This document shows positions 23,841 to 36,196 of a stretch of 64,000 nt of DNA, one piece after another. The notes below the pieces were generated by a model. The model was not told the origin of the DNA. It saw nothing but the letters and a program-made list of their open reading frames with translations, and ran no database searches. The DNA is from Phoronis australis. Taxonomy: Eukaryota > Phoronida > Phoronidae. A program made the translations under genes and the position numbers. Position 1 is the stretch's first letter. Every line of letters begins with the position of its first letter. Location: positions 581,766-645,765 of the forward strand of contig NMRA01000034.1 in the NCBI GenBank assembly GCA_002633005.1, read 5' to 3'.

Positions 23841-26800
23841 TCATTTGTTAATCGAAGTGAGCATAGCTTTTCATGCCGAACCAAATTAAACAGTATCGCA
23901 GCAGTACACTACGGGCAACCATTTTAGGTATTACAAAAAATTACACAATTCTTTCAAGTGACAGAGATGAGCAAAATAAGTAGAATGGCTGTCAATATCA
24001 TAAGGCCAAGGTAGGAAATGAATGCTCGAGTTTCTGTTTAAGTGAAACCATACCACTGTACAAACTGAATTCTAACAAGGATATAAGGATCAGTTGGGAG
24101 ACAAATGTTGACAAGGTGATATCTAGTAACAAATGAGACAGTTGGCAATTAAAAATGCATCCAGTGTTGCTTTATGTCAGTTTAATGAATTCCACAATGT
24201 CACACAGACTATAAATCGCAATTTATTTGAATTCATACATCACAATGATGATGCCCTAAAGCTTCAATACTTCAGTCCGTGAGTTACAGTACAATCACGA
24301 GAGGCCTGTTTCAACAAAGCATGTACCAGACTGGTCTTAGTCGAGACAGTCGTAACTTGCATTTTAATTTCCACACAGTTCATTAGCGTGGCTCCTGTAA
24401 GTGGTCATCATTAAGTCTGATTATAAAAAATTATCAACTTTATGCAAGTTTCCACTCATCTTAAGATCACAAAGTTGTGTTTATCTTGTCCTTAACAGGA
24501 CTTATGACTTCATAAAATCTGCCTCACACGACAATAAATACAAAGTGTAAAATTTTTAAGTCGGGGCAGTACACTGTCCTGGAAGCTGGCATTAGAGCAC
24601 TAAGACTGGATGCTCAGTGTCGTATCTGCCAATAACAGGAATAAAAGAACAGCACAGAGTACTGACAGCTTTTTATTAAGAGTGCAGCTAGCTGATGAGA
24701 GCAAATTCCAACATAGGTGCTACCAATTGTCATTTGTGCATGAAAAAACAATAACAAAGTTACCAAAAAATCCAACGACACAGCCTTCAGGTGTGCCCAC
24801 ATCAATAAACTGCCAGCACCTTCTATAATTGTCTCAACAAAACACATGTCTTAACCTCAACCAAATCATGAGTTTACAACACTTTAATACTGAGCCATCT
24901 CACTACTGATGTGGACAATCCACACTGAATATGGACTAAATTATTGTGGGATAGCTTGGTCTAGTTTTCTAAAGACTGGTGCTCCTTAACACCACATGTT
25001 TGCTTATAAGCATCAGTATCGCTGGACATTGCACCTACAACAATGGTGAAACACATTCTACTCTCCAGCACCAGCACTATTCTATAACAGGCAAGACAAT
25101 ATGAAGGGAACCACTTTCCACTGATAGCCCCCAAGTTCCCAGGGCTGTTTATGCAGCCTCTATTCATGAATTACATAATGTCACGCTCTGGGGAGTGCAA
25201 TCATTTACAATTAACCTGATTTTTCCCAGGTACATTCACCCTGTCATACCAAACTAGGCCAGAAAATTCCAGATATGCACTGGCTGGCCAGCATGATGGT
25301 TCGCGACCAGTGACAACGTAAGTACGCAACTGGTTTTAATATCGTTTTAATGTGGAAGCAACCAACGCACTGTCACAAACTGTGAAGCATTAAATTGGCT
25401 GAGCGTAGACAATACATCTTTAATTACTATGTTTTCCACTGACCCGGGACCCAATCCAGTGCTGGGCTCAATGTTACTATTAACCCATTTACAGATCTGC
25501 TGCACAAGTAAATAAAAGCTGGCAGGCGTAAGCAGCAGATGAGACTCAGCAACTGAAACAGTTTCAGCTCTAAGTGGCACGCTTCACTTATAGGCATCAA
25601 TGCATTTTGATGTCTTGAAAAGATGTTATTCACATAGCAGCTTCATTTAAAATCTTTAGTTTCTATTTGTAAAGAACCTGTGCATATGTGGCCGGCCAAA
25701 ACATATGTCTCCAAAATTACCAAACTTAGAAGAAAATTCATCTTTGTTTTATTTTATATATTTCCTGCCAATCCATATTTAATCATTTGAATTTTATGTT
25801 CATCAATCCCCATTCCTTAATTTAGTGAATTAAACAATTATTTTTCTTTAAGCAAAATTCCAGAGCATGTATATATATACAATATAATTCCAATAAAGAT
25901 CTAGTTTCTGCAATAAACTTAAGCAGCCGCACAGAAGCAAAAATGTTGATTTTAGTCGGCCAGACTATTGGTAAACAGTTTATGTGCAACCAAAATTTTC
26001 AAGACCAAAACCAGACACCCAGTTGCCCAATAAAAGTTGCCCCAGGAACAAGATGACCAGACCACCTGATTGGCTGACTAATCACAGTGCAGTTACACAT
26101 TGCCCCACCTTTACGAATGTTGTGCTCATCATATTTTAGTGTCATAGTGATGGTGCCAAAGTGATAAGACTGAGCAGCACAGAAACCGCTGTAAGTGATA
26201 GGGAAAAAAAGTACCTGTACCAACTCAGAATACGCAAGTGCCACACTGATATAGCCTTGTTACAAAACAACTACGAGTGAAAATAATTCACCTTGTTGCT
26301 ACGTACACGGCGATCAGGTGGTTGGTGGACAGCATTACGCATTCTGGTATGGATTTATTGTAGTGGAGTATTTCTCAGTGTTGTTAGGAATATGTTTCCC
26401 AACATGCCATCAAATTGCCATGGTTGTGTGGTGCCATACTTAGACAATTCACATAACAATGTTCCATGTCTTAACACCTCATTGAATGCCAGAAACTGCC
26501 TTTTATCTCAGTCAACTCAGCATGTCTTGCACACCAGAATCAGAAATATTGTTGAGCGAAGACACACTTTTGTGCTCTTACCATGTTAGAGAGTTGTATA
26601 TAGAGTATTTCCTGTACCATTTGCCTCATCCTGACTTCCGTTTACTAGGACACTAATATGCTAGGATGAAGTAGATCAGGCGTAAGAGGTACCACCTTGA
26701 ATAGGTAGGGTGAGCTATCATTACCAATATCAAGTTGCACCAGCTTAGCTTTTGCATGCCAGGCTACCCCAATCAAATTTCACAGCTTTCTTTGGGGGTA

Positions 26801-26900
26801 TAGATCAATCAGAGGTGTGCAGGAATCACGGCATGTGTAGCATGCTTTATACACTGAAATAGAGGTTGGGACCTATCAACAAAGGAACAGCAGTACCTGT
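23841..26900. other. no gene recognised
   Basis: Unclassified noncoding sequence. Open frames at 24610-24847, 25347-25633 and 26293-26589 carry no motif and no convincing splice context. A minus-strand ATG|GTAAGA donor near 26582 follows a short open segment, but no acceptor is clear. Confidence 0.35.
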
Positions 26901-26959
26901 TAATTCTATTTTCTTCTGCTGTAGTTAACCAAGTTTTGCTGTTCGAACAATGAAAACGT

Positions 26960-27310
26960 TCAATTTTTAATGATGGATTTAGTGTTTAGAGTCGTCAGGG
27001 TCTATAATAGGTTACAAAGAATGTTGCCTGCAATAGACAACAATTATCACTGACATTTATCTCTGTAAATCTCCCAAACAAAAGAAGTCAGTCCTAGCCA
27101 TGTGGTATTTAGTGCCTATTGTAATCTCAATCAGGAAAGGCCCTTTCATACTAATATCGAAGCGTCAATGTTTTGGGGAGTTGCATTCACTATGAACGCT
27201 TAACTTCAGTCCTGGATCGAATTAATAACGCCACTTAACTTTGCAGTAAACAGGTGGATTTAACAGCAGAGTACTGACACTGCTGCACGGTATGAACGGT
27301 CATTAACCAT
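26960..27310 (-). repeat. two adjacent dispersed-repeat copies
   Basis: 26960-27130 repeats the GATGGATTTAG / CAAACAAAAGAAG block seen near 5090-5300. 27140-27310 is a reversed copy of the GTTAACTTyGATyCA family (compare 9720 and 52470): CCAGGA, TAACTTTGCAGTAAACAGG and TGGATTTAACAGC in reverse order. Confidence 0.6.
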
Positions 27311-27607
27311 AAGTTTTGTGTCAATACAAATGTTCTCAAAATTGTCACATTAAAAAAATTAAGAGCAGAACAATGATCATTTAAGAACTACAATTACACG
27401 TAAATTAAGCATAAGTACATGTAACATAAGGTTAGGTAAAAGTACGCATAAATTAAGCACATTTCTATGCGTGAAGGCATTCGTTTAAGAATCCTTTGGC
27501 GCCTCATATCTATGAACATGTACCGTGTACAACTGATCAGCTGGGCACAGCTTTCAGGAAACAAGAGAATGTCATTGATGAATTGATATCCAAGTTGTTC
27601 ACTTATT

Positions 27608-27633
27608 ACTTGGCGAAATAAATTTCGCCAAGT
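27608..27633. repeat. 26-bp terminal palindrome
   Basis: ACTTGGCGAAAT and ATTTCGCCAAGT form perfect 12-bp arms with a two-base centre. It is the counterpart of the hairpin at 5060-5084 and lies just outside the inverted copy of that repeat. Confidence 0.85.
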
Positions 27634-28140
27634 ATATTGCTCTGACACTATGTTTGTTTTGTTTTTTTTTGTTTTTTTTTGTTTGTTCGCACGATACAGG
27701 TCGCAATTTTCGTCCGATCACCACGAAATTTACACATAATACGTACTTCCGGAAGTACTGGAAGCCTATTGTTTTTCGTCAAAATCGGATCCAAGATGGC
27801 GGCTGTGGCGGCCATTTTGTTTTCATTTAAAGGTTCAAATGCTTCTGGAGGCTACAATTTTTTACGTAAAAGGCTAAGAATCGGCACAGTAAGTGGACCG
27901 GAAGTTTGCTACAAGCATACCGGAAATTGTTTACTTCCGATTAAAGATGGCGGAAATATCGGCGATCGCGCATGCGCACCTCAATTTTGGCCTAAAAACG
28001 TTTTCTCCTGTAGAGGGCGCACTATAAGGCCAATTCCTTTGAAGTTTTACGGATATTAGTTTTTTGTGAAATGCTATTATATCAACCCAAAAAACCGGAA
28101 GTTGCATTCAAGATGGCGGATCTTGTGCATGTTGACCTAT
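27634..28140 (+). repeat. repeat with NRF1-, YY1- and ETS-like motifs
   Basis: It is homologous, in opposite orientation, to 4740-5060. Motifs read directly: CCGGAAGT at 27749, 27898 and 28095 (ETS/GABP type); AAGATGGCGG at 27793, 27944 and 28110 (YY1 type); GCGCATGCGC at 27968 (NRF1 palindrome). A 126-codon open frame (27679-28059) spans it, but the frame is not kept in the other copy, so I treat it as incidental. A T-rich run (27657-27690) precedes it. Confidence 0.75.
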
Positions 28141-28499
28141 TTTCAGTCGTACGTAGATGCTATTTAAACGGGTGAAGGAAAAGACGTGAATTTTTGCATG
28201 TGGATTCTCTAAGGTATACTCTTTCAAATGACCTGTAACAATTTTTTTCTCAGACTTACCGTTTTCGAGTTATTTGACTTTGAATTTCTTAAAAAATAAG
28301 CAAAATTTCATTTTTTTCGAAAAATTTACGGAATTAGGCGATACCATCTGTTTAGATAGAATTTTGAACGGGCTTTCAGAAGATGTTTTCCATTTTTCGC
28401 TAGGACGTCTACTTTTCGAGTTATTTGAGATTTTCTGATAACGCTGTTCCTTTGTTGAGCGCTCTTGCTGCATTGATGTTGGTATATCCTCTTTTGAAC

Positions 28500-28830
28500 T
28501 AGACTGTAGCCTATTTCTTATTGATTTATGACATCTAAGTTCGTCATATGAATGTTGTGATGTTGTTCATCATCGCCACCACCATTATCATATTCGTCAT
28601 CATCTTCGTCATCTTCGTCATCATCTCCGTCGTTGTCTTTTCCGTTATTTTCGCCAAGTGTCGCACAAGACTGTAGCCTTTTTCTTACTGATTTCGGACC
28701 TCTACGTTCGCCATGTGTATGTTATTAATACTTCTTTTTTTCACCATCGTCGTCATATTCGTCATTTTTGTCATCATCTTTATCGTCATCTTTTTGGTTA
28801 ATTTCGCCAAGGTTCGCTCCTCGGAGCGCT
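28500..28830 (+). repeat. tandem duplication with (TCATCn) microsatellite
   Basis: AGACTGTAGCCT(A/T)TTTCTTA begins at about 28502 and again at 28669. Each is followed by a CTA(A/C)GTTCG(T/C)CATATG-like block and then by a TCATCWTC/TCGTCATC microsatellite. The unit is about 170 bp. TTTCGCCAAG, the hairpin-end sequence, also appears at 28650 and 28802. Confidence 0.7.
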
Positions 28831-28930
28831 TTCATTTGTTGCATTCTTCACATCGTTGCTTGAAATCACTACTTCAAATCATTGTTTCAAATTATTGCAA
28901 CACTTGACAAAGAAACAGAATTTAATATAC

Positions 28931-29310
28931 AATAGGAATTCTTCAGTTTGGGACAGTGAAAAATTAATTACTATGCTCAAGGTCAGACCCTCTACCGAAT
29001 TTTAGCAATAGGCAATAATGGCCGTCCCAAATTCAAAAATTTCAGTCAAAGACAAATGATCATTTATTCTGATATTACACATTATAAGGATTCATGAAAA
29101 CATTGAATCAGTAGCCATGTCTAACAATTTTATCAACGTCTAAGTCTATTTTCAGACCCTGTAGATACAAAGTACAGTGCACGATATTTCAGAAATAAGA
29201 TGAATGCCAAAATCTTCCATGTCCCAACCTTCAAAAAATCCAATTCTAGCTTAAATTGCAGTGTCACAAATTTTAGGGACTGTCCCAAACCGTAAACTTT
29301 TTACCATAAT
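28931..29310. mobile_element. MITE-like element with TTTGGGAC ends, copy 2
   Basis: The left end is GGAATTCTTCAGTTTGGGAC, the right end GTCCCAAACCGTAAACTTTT then TACCATAAT. The element is about 380 bp and without coding capacity. It ends 14 bases before the TA-flanked element at 29325. Confidence 0.7.
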
Positions 29311-29324
29311 TTAAGCAGACCGTA

Positions 29325-31812
29325 TACCGTAAACTTTCGGGTTAACGCCCATGGTCACTTAACCACCCATCCCCAACTTTGGATTTGAGATTTAAGCACC
29401 CACTGCTCGGCTAAGCGCCCCTCTGCAATTGTTTAAGATTTCCAGTTAAGCACACACCTCTCGGATAAGTGCCCATCCCCTACTTTTGAAGATTGATGAT
29501 TAAATGTCAGAGCTAAGGAAATGCGCGATTCCCTGACTTTTTAGATAAAGATCAATGATAACCATGAGTGCAACGATGGCCTCCGAGATGGTGGTTTGGC
29601 AATGTGAATTATAATACAAGTAACAAATTATGGTCCCGTGTCATGGATTTACTTCAAAACATAATACTTGAACACTTTGTCTCTTTATTTTCTTCCCATG
29701 TTTGCAAACTTTAAGAACCCAGCTGGCTTCAATACCTCTGCTTTCAGCGACGCAGTCTGGCGCACTAAGTTTCCAACTGAACTGCACTAAATAAAACATA
29801 TATTTGAAAATCAAGCCAGAGAAATGTGACAGTGGTTTTGCCTAACCTCACAATTTGCTTTAGGGGGGAACCACTAGGATTTTGAAGAATTCCAACTCAT
29901 TGAAAGATGACAAATATTCCCTGTTTCGATGAATGTAATTGCCGAGTTATCGAGGATATGCAGCGACCAAAGGGAAAGTGTGCCTCACCGCCACTCACGG
30001 TTAATTTGCTACCTCTCGATTTCGGAATTCAAAGGTTGGCAATACGTTACTGGATGTTTGTGTATCATCTTGAAGAAATAAAAAATGCAAGTCAAATTTT
30101 GTTTTTCGCTTATTCCATCTCAGTTAAAGTGGCGTTAATAGATATCACCAATGTCGCTGGTGGTTCTTTTATAATACAATTTCTTGCGACAAACCTCCTG
30201 CCTAGGCGTGACTACATGGATATCATTTCCACTGACCCTCTTTAGTCACCCGGAATAATTTGCTTCTACTTTTGCCAACTTCAGCCCGAACAAAACTCTT
30301 TCCATTCAAGTCTGAAATATCTAACCACAAATTGGTAGACTGACGAACAGGGGAGTGAAAATTGGCAGTAGTGAGGGGACGTGTAGCCTTAATGCAGCAG
30401 GCTATGGGCATGGAACATTGGGCCTGGAGAACATAAAGCCAAGGAAATATGGGTACAGAGTTGATATTGCTGTTCTGCATAACATTTTCGTCCCTTTATA
30501 CGCAAATTTGCAAAAGCAGCCAAAAAAATTAGCCAATAAAACATGTCAAAGATAGGTTCTGAATTATCCCACGTTCAGTTACCACCTACATAACAGTTTA
30601 CAAGCCAATGAAAGGGCTGTTCTCTGTTAGTGTTCAGCTTGATTTGGCAACATCCAACTAACACACATGAGTTGCGTTATGTTTGCCAGGTATTTTCTTG
30701 CCGCCAAAAACTCGACTCACGTATGTTGAAAATACCAGGCCGCATGTTGTGACTAGATACGAGATGACCAAAGTCTCAGCTCACATTTCCAAATGTCATG
30801 TCTCCAATGCGACCTGCAGGTTGTTATGCCGAGTACTGAGCCATGGTTGCAACAACACCGACTTTCGCGTACTCGGTAAGGACGCGTTGCTGGTTAGAGC
30901 TCGTCACTAATTTAGTCATATAGCAAACCACGGTACTGATTACCATACCTGAATAATTGGGGTTTCGTCTGTGAATTACTTTTACCGATGCATAAATGTG
31001 TACGAACTAATTTTCCCACTGAACAGGTTCACTAGACTCATCCCCATTCAAAGTCAATAGCATCCTTTTAAATAAAATCTTCAGTAAATACTTGTTCTTG
31101 AGTAATGCCTTTGCGGTAACTTTTGATTGACGACTGGCTCATGTCTGCTTACCTCCGATTCTTGTCTTTATTGCGTAGCATGTTTCACACAACGGGAAGT
31201 GAGCAATGCCGAGCGGTCGGGATAAGACAGCCGCATCCCAAACACAAAAAACACATTTGAATTAGTTTTTCAAACTTTTATTACAACTAACTTTTAAACT
31301 GCTCTCTGGCTCATTGAAAGCGAGCACGAGCATGAATTTAATCAGTGCTGCATGCGGCTTGTACGCGCACACTTCTGCCACCACGTGAGAATAGTTGCCA
31401 TCAAAGTGGAGTGCTGCATGCTCACTGGACATCTGCACACTACAGGCCTAACAAGACAGCCGGATGGCATAGTACTTACTCGCAGTTTTGTAAATTTAAT
31501 GTGATTGACTAATCTGAGGGCAACAGAACCTTTGTTGGGATCATCCGCTGTTATGACATTTTTATTGTCATTTGGAAACGTGGCGATAAAGCACTTTCCG
31601 AGCACCTGAGACATGGGAATTCAGATCATGAGGTAAGATTAACCACCCAGGGGTGGTTGTCTGTCGTAATAATCTCCCATGTTCAGTTAAGCACCCACCC
31701 ACAATTTCTTGAAATTTCACGTTTAAGAGCCCATATCTGGTTAACCGCCCATCACGAATTTTTGGTTTTGCCATTTCAACCGCCATGGGCTTTAAACCTA
31801 ACGTTAACAGTA
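29325..31812 (-). mobile_element. TA-flanked iteron element, copy A (longest, decayed)
   Basis: It is in reverse orientation relative to copies B and C. The left edge reads TA-CCGTAAACTTTCGGGTTAACGCCC; the right edge is the decayed complement ending CAG-TA. Subterminal (reversed) GGGCGGTTAA-type motifs are present at both ends. Many CG positions are now CA or TG. It is about 2.48 kb. Relative to copy C it has extra internal sequence. Open frames at 29907-30245, 30683-30910 and 31342-31614 are not recognisable transposase. The last, on the minus strand, contains ITADDPNKGS and is partly shared with copy C. Confidence 0.8.
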
Positions 31813-32469
31813 TAAACTCGAACAGAAATCGCTCAAAAGTTGAGTCTTGCAGCAGAATTTTGAAGTAACACTTTAAAGACTTATTGGTTTTTGAAACACA
31901 AGATCTGTTGGAATTAAATGATTTACATAAGTCTTGGACATCCCAGGAGGCAAGACATAAGATGGCATTAACTTTAGAAACTTAAACGACTATACATAAG
32001 ACAGATGAAGGTTTGCAATTTACCTGCATTTTATATGTATGCACACAGTCTACAGTAATTCTAGATTATAAAGAAGTTATTTACTAAGATTAAAACTACA
32101 CTACTTGAATGTTAGACAAACTGTTCAACACAAGTCACTCAATACCAAAAAATTGCTTCAAGCAACGTGTGTCAACAATTAGTAAAACTTTAAATAACTG
32201 AAAGGGACATAACAAACACATGTCCTGTTGCTGAACTTCATAAGCAGAAAAGTTCAAATAAAACCAAAAATAGCTTAGTTGGTTATGGTCTGTACCCCGA
32301 CTCATTTTGAGATCTGTACTCAGCAAGTAAATAAAAAAGGCCCATCGCATTAATTTCACCCAAGGTTTCGTCCATTTTTCAAAAACCTGCACAAAGGCAT
32401 GTAAGCAAGGATATGCAAGCTTTGAAATGCCATGAATTGTCAAACGAGGAATAAAAAGTAAAAAATCCT

Positions 32470-33995
32470 GCATCATTTTTGCTCGTATGTGGATTTTCTT
32501 TTTTGAAAAAAAGAGCAACAAAATGCATACTGCAATTCCAGCTCAATTTTAAAACAACAGCAAAGCGTTGAAATGAACCCACGATTGCACTGTAACAATA
32601 TGCATCTAGAAGCGTTTATTAGTATCATAACACTGGCCACAACGTGATGCAGATTATGTTAAACCTGTAAAAAATGGGAAGGCATCGTCATTTCTCTAAT
32701 AGTAATCCATTTGCCTAATTTCATAAAAATCATCATGGAACTCTGAGGATAGAATTGCCACTAGGAGGTACAGTGGTACTTAAATCTGTCCAGAAGCAGT
32801 CCTCGTGTTCATAGAAATATACTTGTCAACTTTCATGAAGAGAGATGCAGCCGTGGACGCAATAACACAAAATTGCCACAAGAGTGCACCACACTACATG
32901 GACCCATTCAAAAATCAACGTCACTTGTTGTCTTCTGAGCAGAAACATGTCTGCCAATTTTCATGATAATCCTCTGAGCAGTTTGGCAGACACAGAGGCA
33001 GACACCAAAAAACAGACTTGTAAATATTAATAAAAACGGCCGCTGGTAGTGCACAATACCTCAAATTTGCCTGAAAATGGGAAAAGAGAAGTCATCGCCA
33101 AAATTCATAAATCTGTCAAGGAACTATGAAGAAACAGAAGTAAATGAAAAACATAAAATTGTCACTAGGGCAAACAAAGATAGTCAGACAGATCTGAAAG
33201 TCATTTCATCCGTCATCAAATCTGTAGAAAATTTCACAAAATCCTGCAAGCAATTAAGGAGATAAGCCATGGATGCAAAGAACAAGCAAAATTGCCACTA
33301 AGTGGCAAAAGAGAAGTCGGAAAGTCTGAAAATCAATGGCAGTCACGATTTTCCCAGCAAGAACACATCTGCCAATTTCCATAAGGATCACTCAAGTGGC
33401 GTGGCAGACAAAGAGTTGGACCACGAACTAGAGACTCATTGATAATAAAAATGGCCACCAGGTGGTGCTGAATACATCAAATCCATCCAAAACTGGGAAG
33501 GCACCGTCGTCCTCTTAACAGAAACCTATTTGTGAAGTTTGATGAAATACATCGAGGGCCTCCAAAGACATAGAGGACAATGTACTAGCCACTAGGGGGC
33601 CAGCAATATCCATACCTCTCTGAAAGTTGTCATCTGTCGTCATCTCCACAGGAACACATCTGCCAACCTTCACGATGATCCTCCCAGAGATTTTGGAGAC
33701 ACAGCTTTGGACATTAGACGCTCAGACGCCCAGACATAGATGATGGTAATATGCGCCTATGTATGTACATGTGGGCGCATAAAAACCAGATCCTGGACGG
33801 GGTTTAGGGGATACAGCAGCGGACACCGGATGTCCAGACAAAGATGACGGTAATATGCGCCTGTATGTGTTCAAGTGGGAGCATAAAAACCAGATACTGG
33901 ATGGGGTTTACGGGATACAGCAGTGGACACTGGATGTCCAGACAGAGATGACGACAATATGCACTGACATTTATGTGGGTGCATAAAAACAGTAA
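32470..33995 (+). repeat. composite repeat, copy 2 (diverged)
   Basis: It has the order of copy 1: an ACAGCAAAGCGTTGAAATG-like left end (near 32550), motif-bearing units and a GTGGGCGCATAAAAAC end. CTCF-like positions are degraded but recognisable at about 32636, 32757, 32875, 33039, 33161, 33294, 33454 and 33588 (for example GCCACTAGGGGGCCAGC at 33588). Spacing is 118-164 bp. The promoter-like module seen in copy 1 is absent here. Confidence 0.7.
33738..33995 (+). repeat. 107-bp tandem repeat, about 2.5 copies
   Basis: Units start GATGA(T/C)GGTAATATGCGCC (33739, 33846) or GATGACGACAATATGCACTG (33947). Each contains a GTGGG(C/A/T)GCATAAAAAC(C/A) section; the first two continue CAGAT(C/A)CTGGA(C/T)GGGGTTTA. 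Confidence 0.85.
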
Positions 33996-34306
33996 TGTAA
34001 TAAGTCAAAACACCTTTGCTAAACTGCAGTTATGAAAGTACCATACAATTTAGGACACAGTCTGACAGTCAACTGAAATCCTATTTTTTCCCGTTTTCGT
34101 ACAAGTTTTACAATCACAATTTATAGTTTCCATATCATTCTATATCTAACCAATCAGCACACAATATTTTGAAGGATTATGGGTAATGTGAGAAGCCTTT
34201 GAAGTTTGAAAAAATGGCCATTACAACAATTAATTTTGTCCAAAATGTGACTTACCACAAAATGGACCTGAGTACCCTGTTCCAAGCAATACACTTGTAT
34301 GGTAAG

Positions 34307-35432
34307 TACCGTAATCGTTCGGGTTAACGCCCTGGGCGGTTAAATTGGCGAACCCAAAAAATCGGGGGTGGGCGGTTAACCAGACATGGGCGCTTAAACG
34401 TGAAATTTCAAGAAATCGGGGGGGGGCGGTTAACTGAACATGGGCGCTTATTACGACAGGCAACCGCCCTGGGCGGTTAATCTTACCTTATGATCTGAGT
34501 CACCACACGTACTAAGCCACATACTGGGATCGCCTAACACTTTGAAAAGAACTTTATCGCCACCAAGTGCGTACTCTGCGCACTCTAATTAACAAATAGT
34601 TTCGAAAATGTAGAGTGTGGTCAAACTCCGAACGCTTGCATANNNNNNNNNNNNNNNNNNNNNNNNNNNNNNNNNNNNNNNNNNNNNNNNNNNNNNNNNN
34701 NNNNNNNNNNNNNNNNNNNNNNNNNNNNNNNNNNNNNNNNNNNNNNNNNNNNNNNNNNNNNNNNNNNNNNNNNNNNNNNNNNNNNNNNNNNNNNNNNNNN
34801 NNNNNNNNNNNNNNNNNNNNNNNNNNNNNNNNNNNNNNNNNNNNNNNNNNNNNNNNNNNNNNNNNNNNNNNNNNNNNNNNNNNNNNNNNNNNNNNNNNNN
34901 NNNNNNNNNNNNNNNNNNNNNNNNNNNNNNNNNNNNNNNNNNNNNNNNNNNNNNNNNNNNNNNNNNNNNNNNNNNNNNNNNNNNNNNNNNNNNNNNNNNN
35001 NNNNNNNNNNNNNNNNNNNTGTAGACGCCAGCGCGGTTCCTAAAGTTTGCGAACATGAGAAGAAAAGAAAGTGACAAAGTGTTCAAGTATTACATTTTGA
35101 AGTTAATCGATGACCCGTTACAATAATTTGTTACTGGTATCATAATTCACATTGCTAAACCGCGGTCTCTGAGGCCGTCGTTGCACTCAATGTTATCATC
35201 GATCTTAATCTAAAAGGTCGGGGATTCGCGTTTCCTATTAGCACAGGGCGGTAATCACCAATCGTCAAAAGTAGGGGATGGGCGCTTAACCGAGAGGTGG
35301 GCGCTTAATTGGAAATCTTCAAAAATAGCAGGGGGGCGGTTAACCGAGCAGTGGGCGGTTAAATCGAAAATCCACCTAAAGTAGGGGTGGGCGGTTAACT
35401 GAGCATGGGCGTTAACCCGAACGATTACGGTA
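34307..35432 (+). mobile_element. TA-flanked iteron element, copy B (contains gap)
   Basis: The outermost 24 bp are perfect inverted repeats, beginning CCGTAATCGTTCGGGTTAAC, with TA on both sides. Subterminal GGGCGGTTAA/GGGCGCTTAA motifs are at 34336-34480 and 35275-35410. About 377 bases inside are Ns, so its length is uncertain. It lies just 3' of a GTAAG donor-like sequence on the plus strand (34302). Confidence 0.85.
34643..35019. other. assembly gap (Ns)
   Basis: A run of 377 N. Two apparent long open frames across it are artefacts. It lies inside copy B of the iteron element, consistent with a repeat-induced break. Confidence 1.
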
Positions 35433-36196
35433 AGATGTTATCTATAAATTTCAACAACTTCACTATCCACTAGGTTTCATTTGGTTATCTCAAGCTATTT
35501 AACAGATTTCCGGTAAACTAACGCTTCAGCCCCAGAAAACTAATTATCCAATAGTTGTGATTGATGATAAATAAAAACGAATGAATGCAGCCTATATTTT
35601 TTAACTTGATATGCAAACAGAATATCAGAATCAGTATTTATTTTCTAGTACTGACCAAAAATCTTAATCTTACAATGGCAACAAACGTAATTCTGATCAA
35701 TAACTAAGAAAGGACTGAATGTTTCTTACATTTTTCTCATTTGATATGATTACAGATATCATAATCAGTATTTGTTTTTAAGTATTTAGCAAAAAATTAC
35801 AATCTTACATAGCACAATATGTAAGCCTCATAAATAATGCCTAGGGCTGCCATTGACACAGAACATTACTGTTTTACTGTCTTTTAATAGAGGCAGTCAA
35901 ACTAAGCTGTCCACCTGTTATTTATAGGCACTGAGAAGTGAAAAATGGCCTTAACTGCATTTACATCCTTCCATGCTAGTCCAAGTGCATTGCCAGACCG
36001 TTTGAGTGACACATGTCGAGTTTGATTGTAAAAACATTTTGAAAATATTTCAGAACTAGTAAAAAATTTTAAAACAAAAAGGTAAATCTAAAAATCAAAA
36101 GAAACCACCAAAGACATATATTCAAAGCAATTATGGGACCAGTTGAGTTCAGAGATTAACAAATCCAACAAGAAAATTGCAAATTCTGTCACTTGC

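Noticed and set aside
27679-28059. 126-codon plus-strand open frame
   Set aside because: It lies wholly within a dispersed repeat and the frame is not retained in the copy at 4740-5060.
29907-30245. 112-codon open frame within copy A of the iteron element
   Set aside because: No similarity to transposase motifs and the segment is absent from copy C.
34615-35086. Three long open frames of 135-165 codons
   Set aside because: They run through the N gap and are artefacts of translating Ns.
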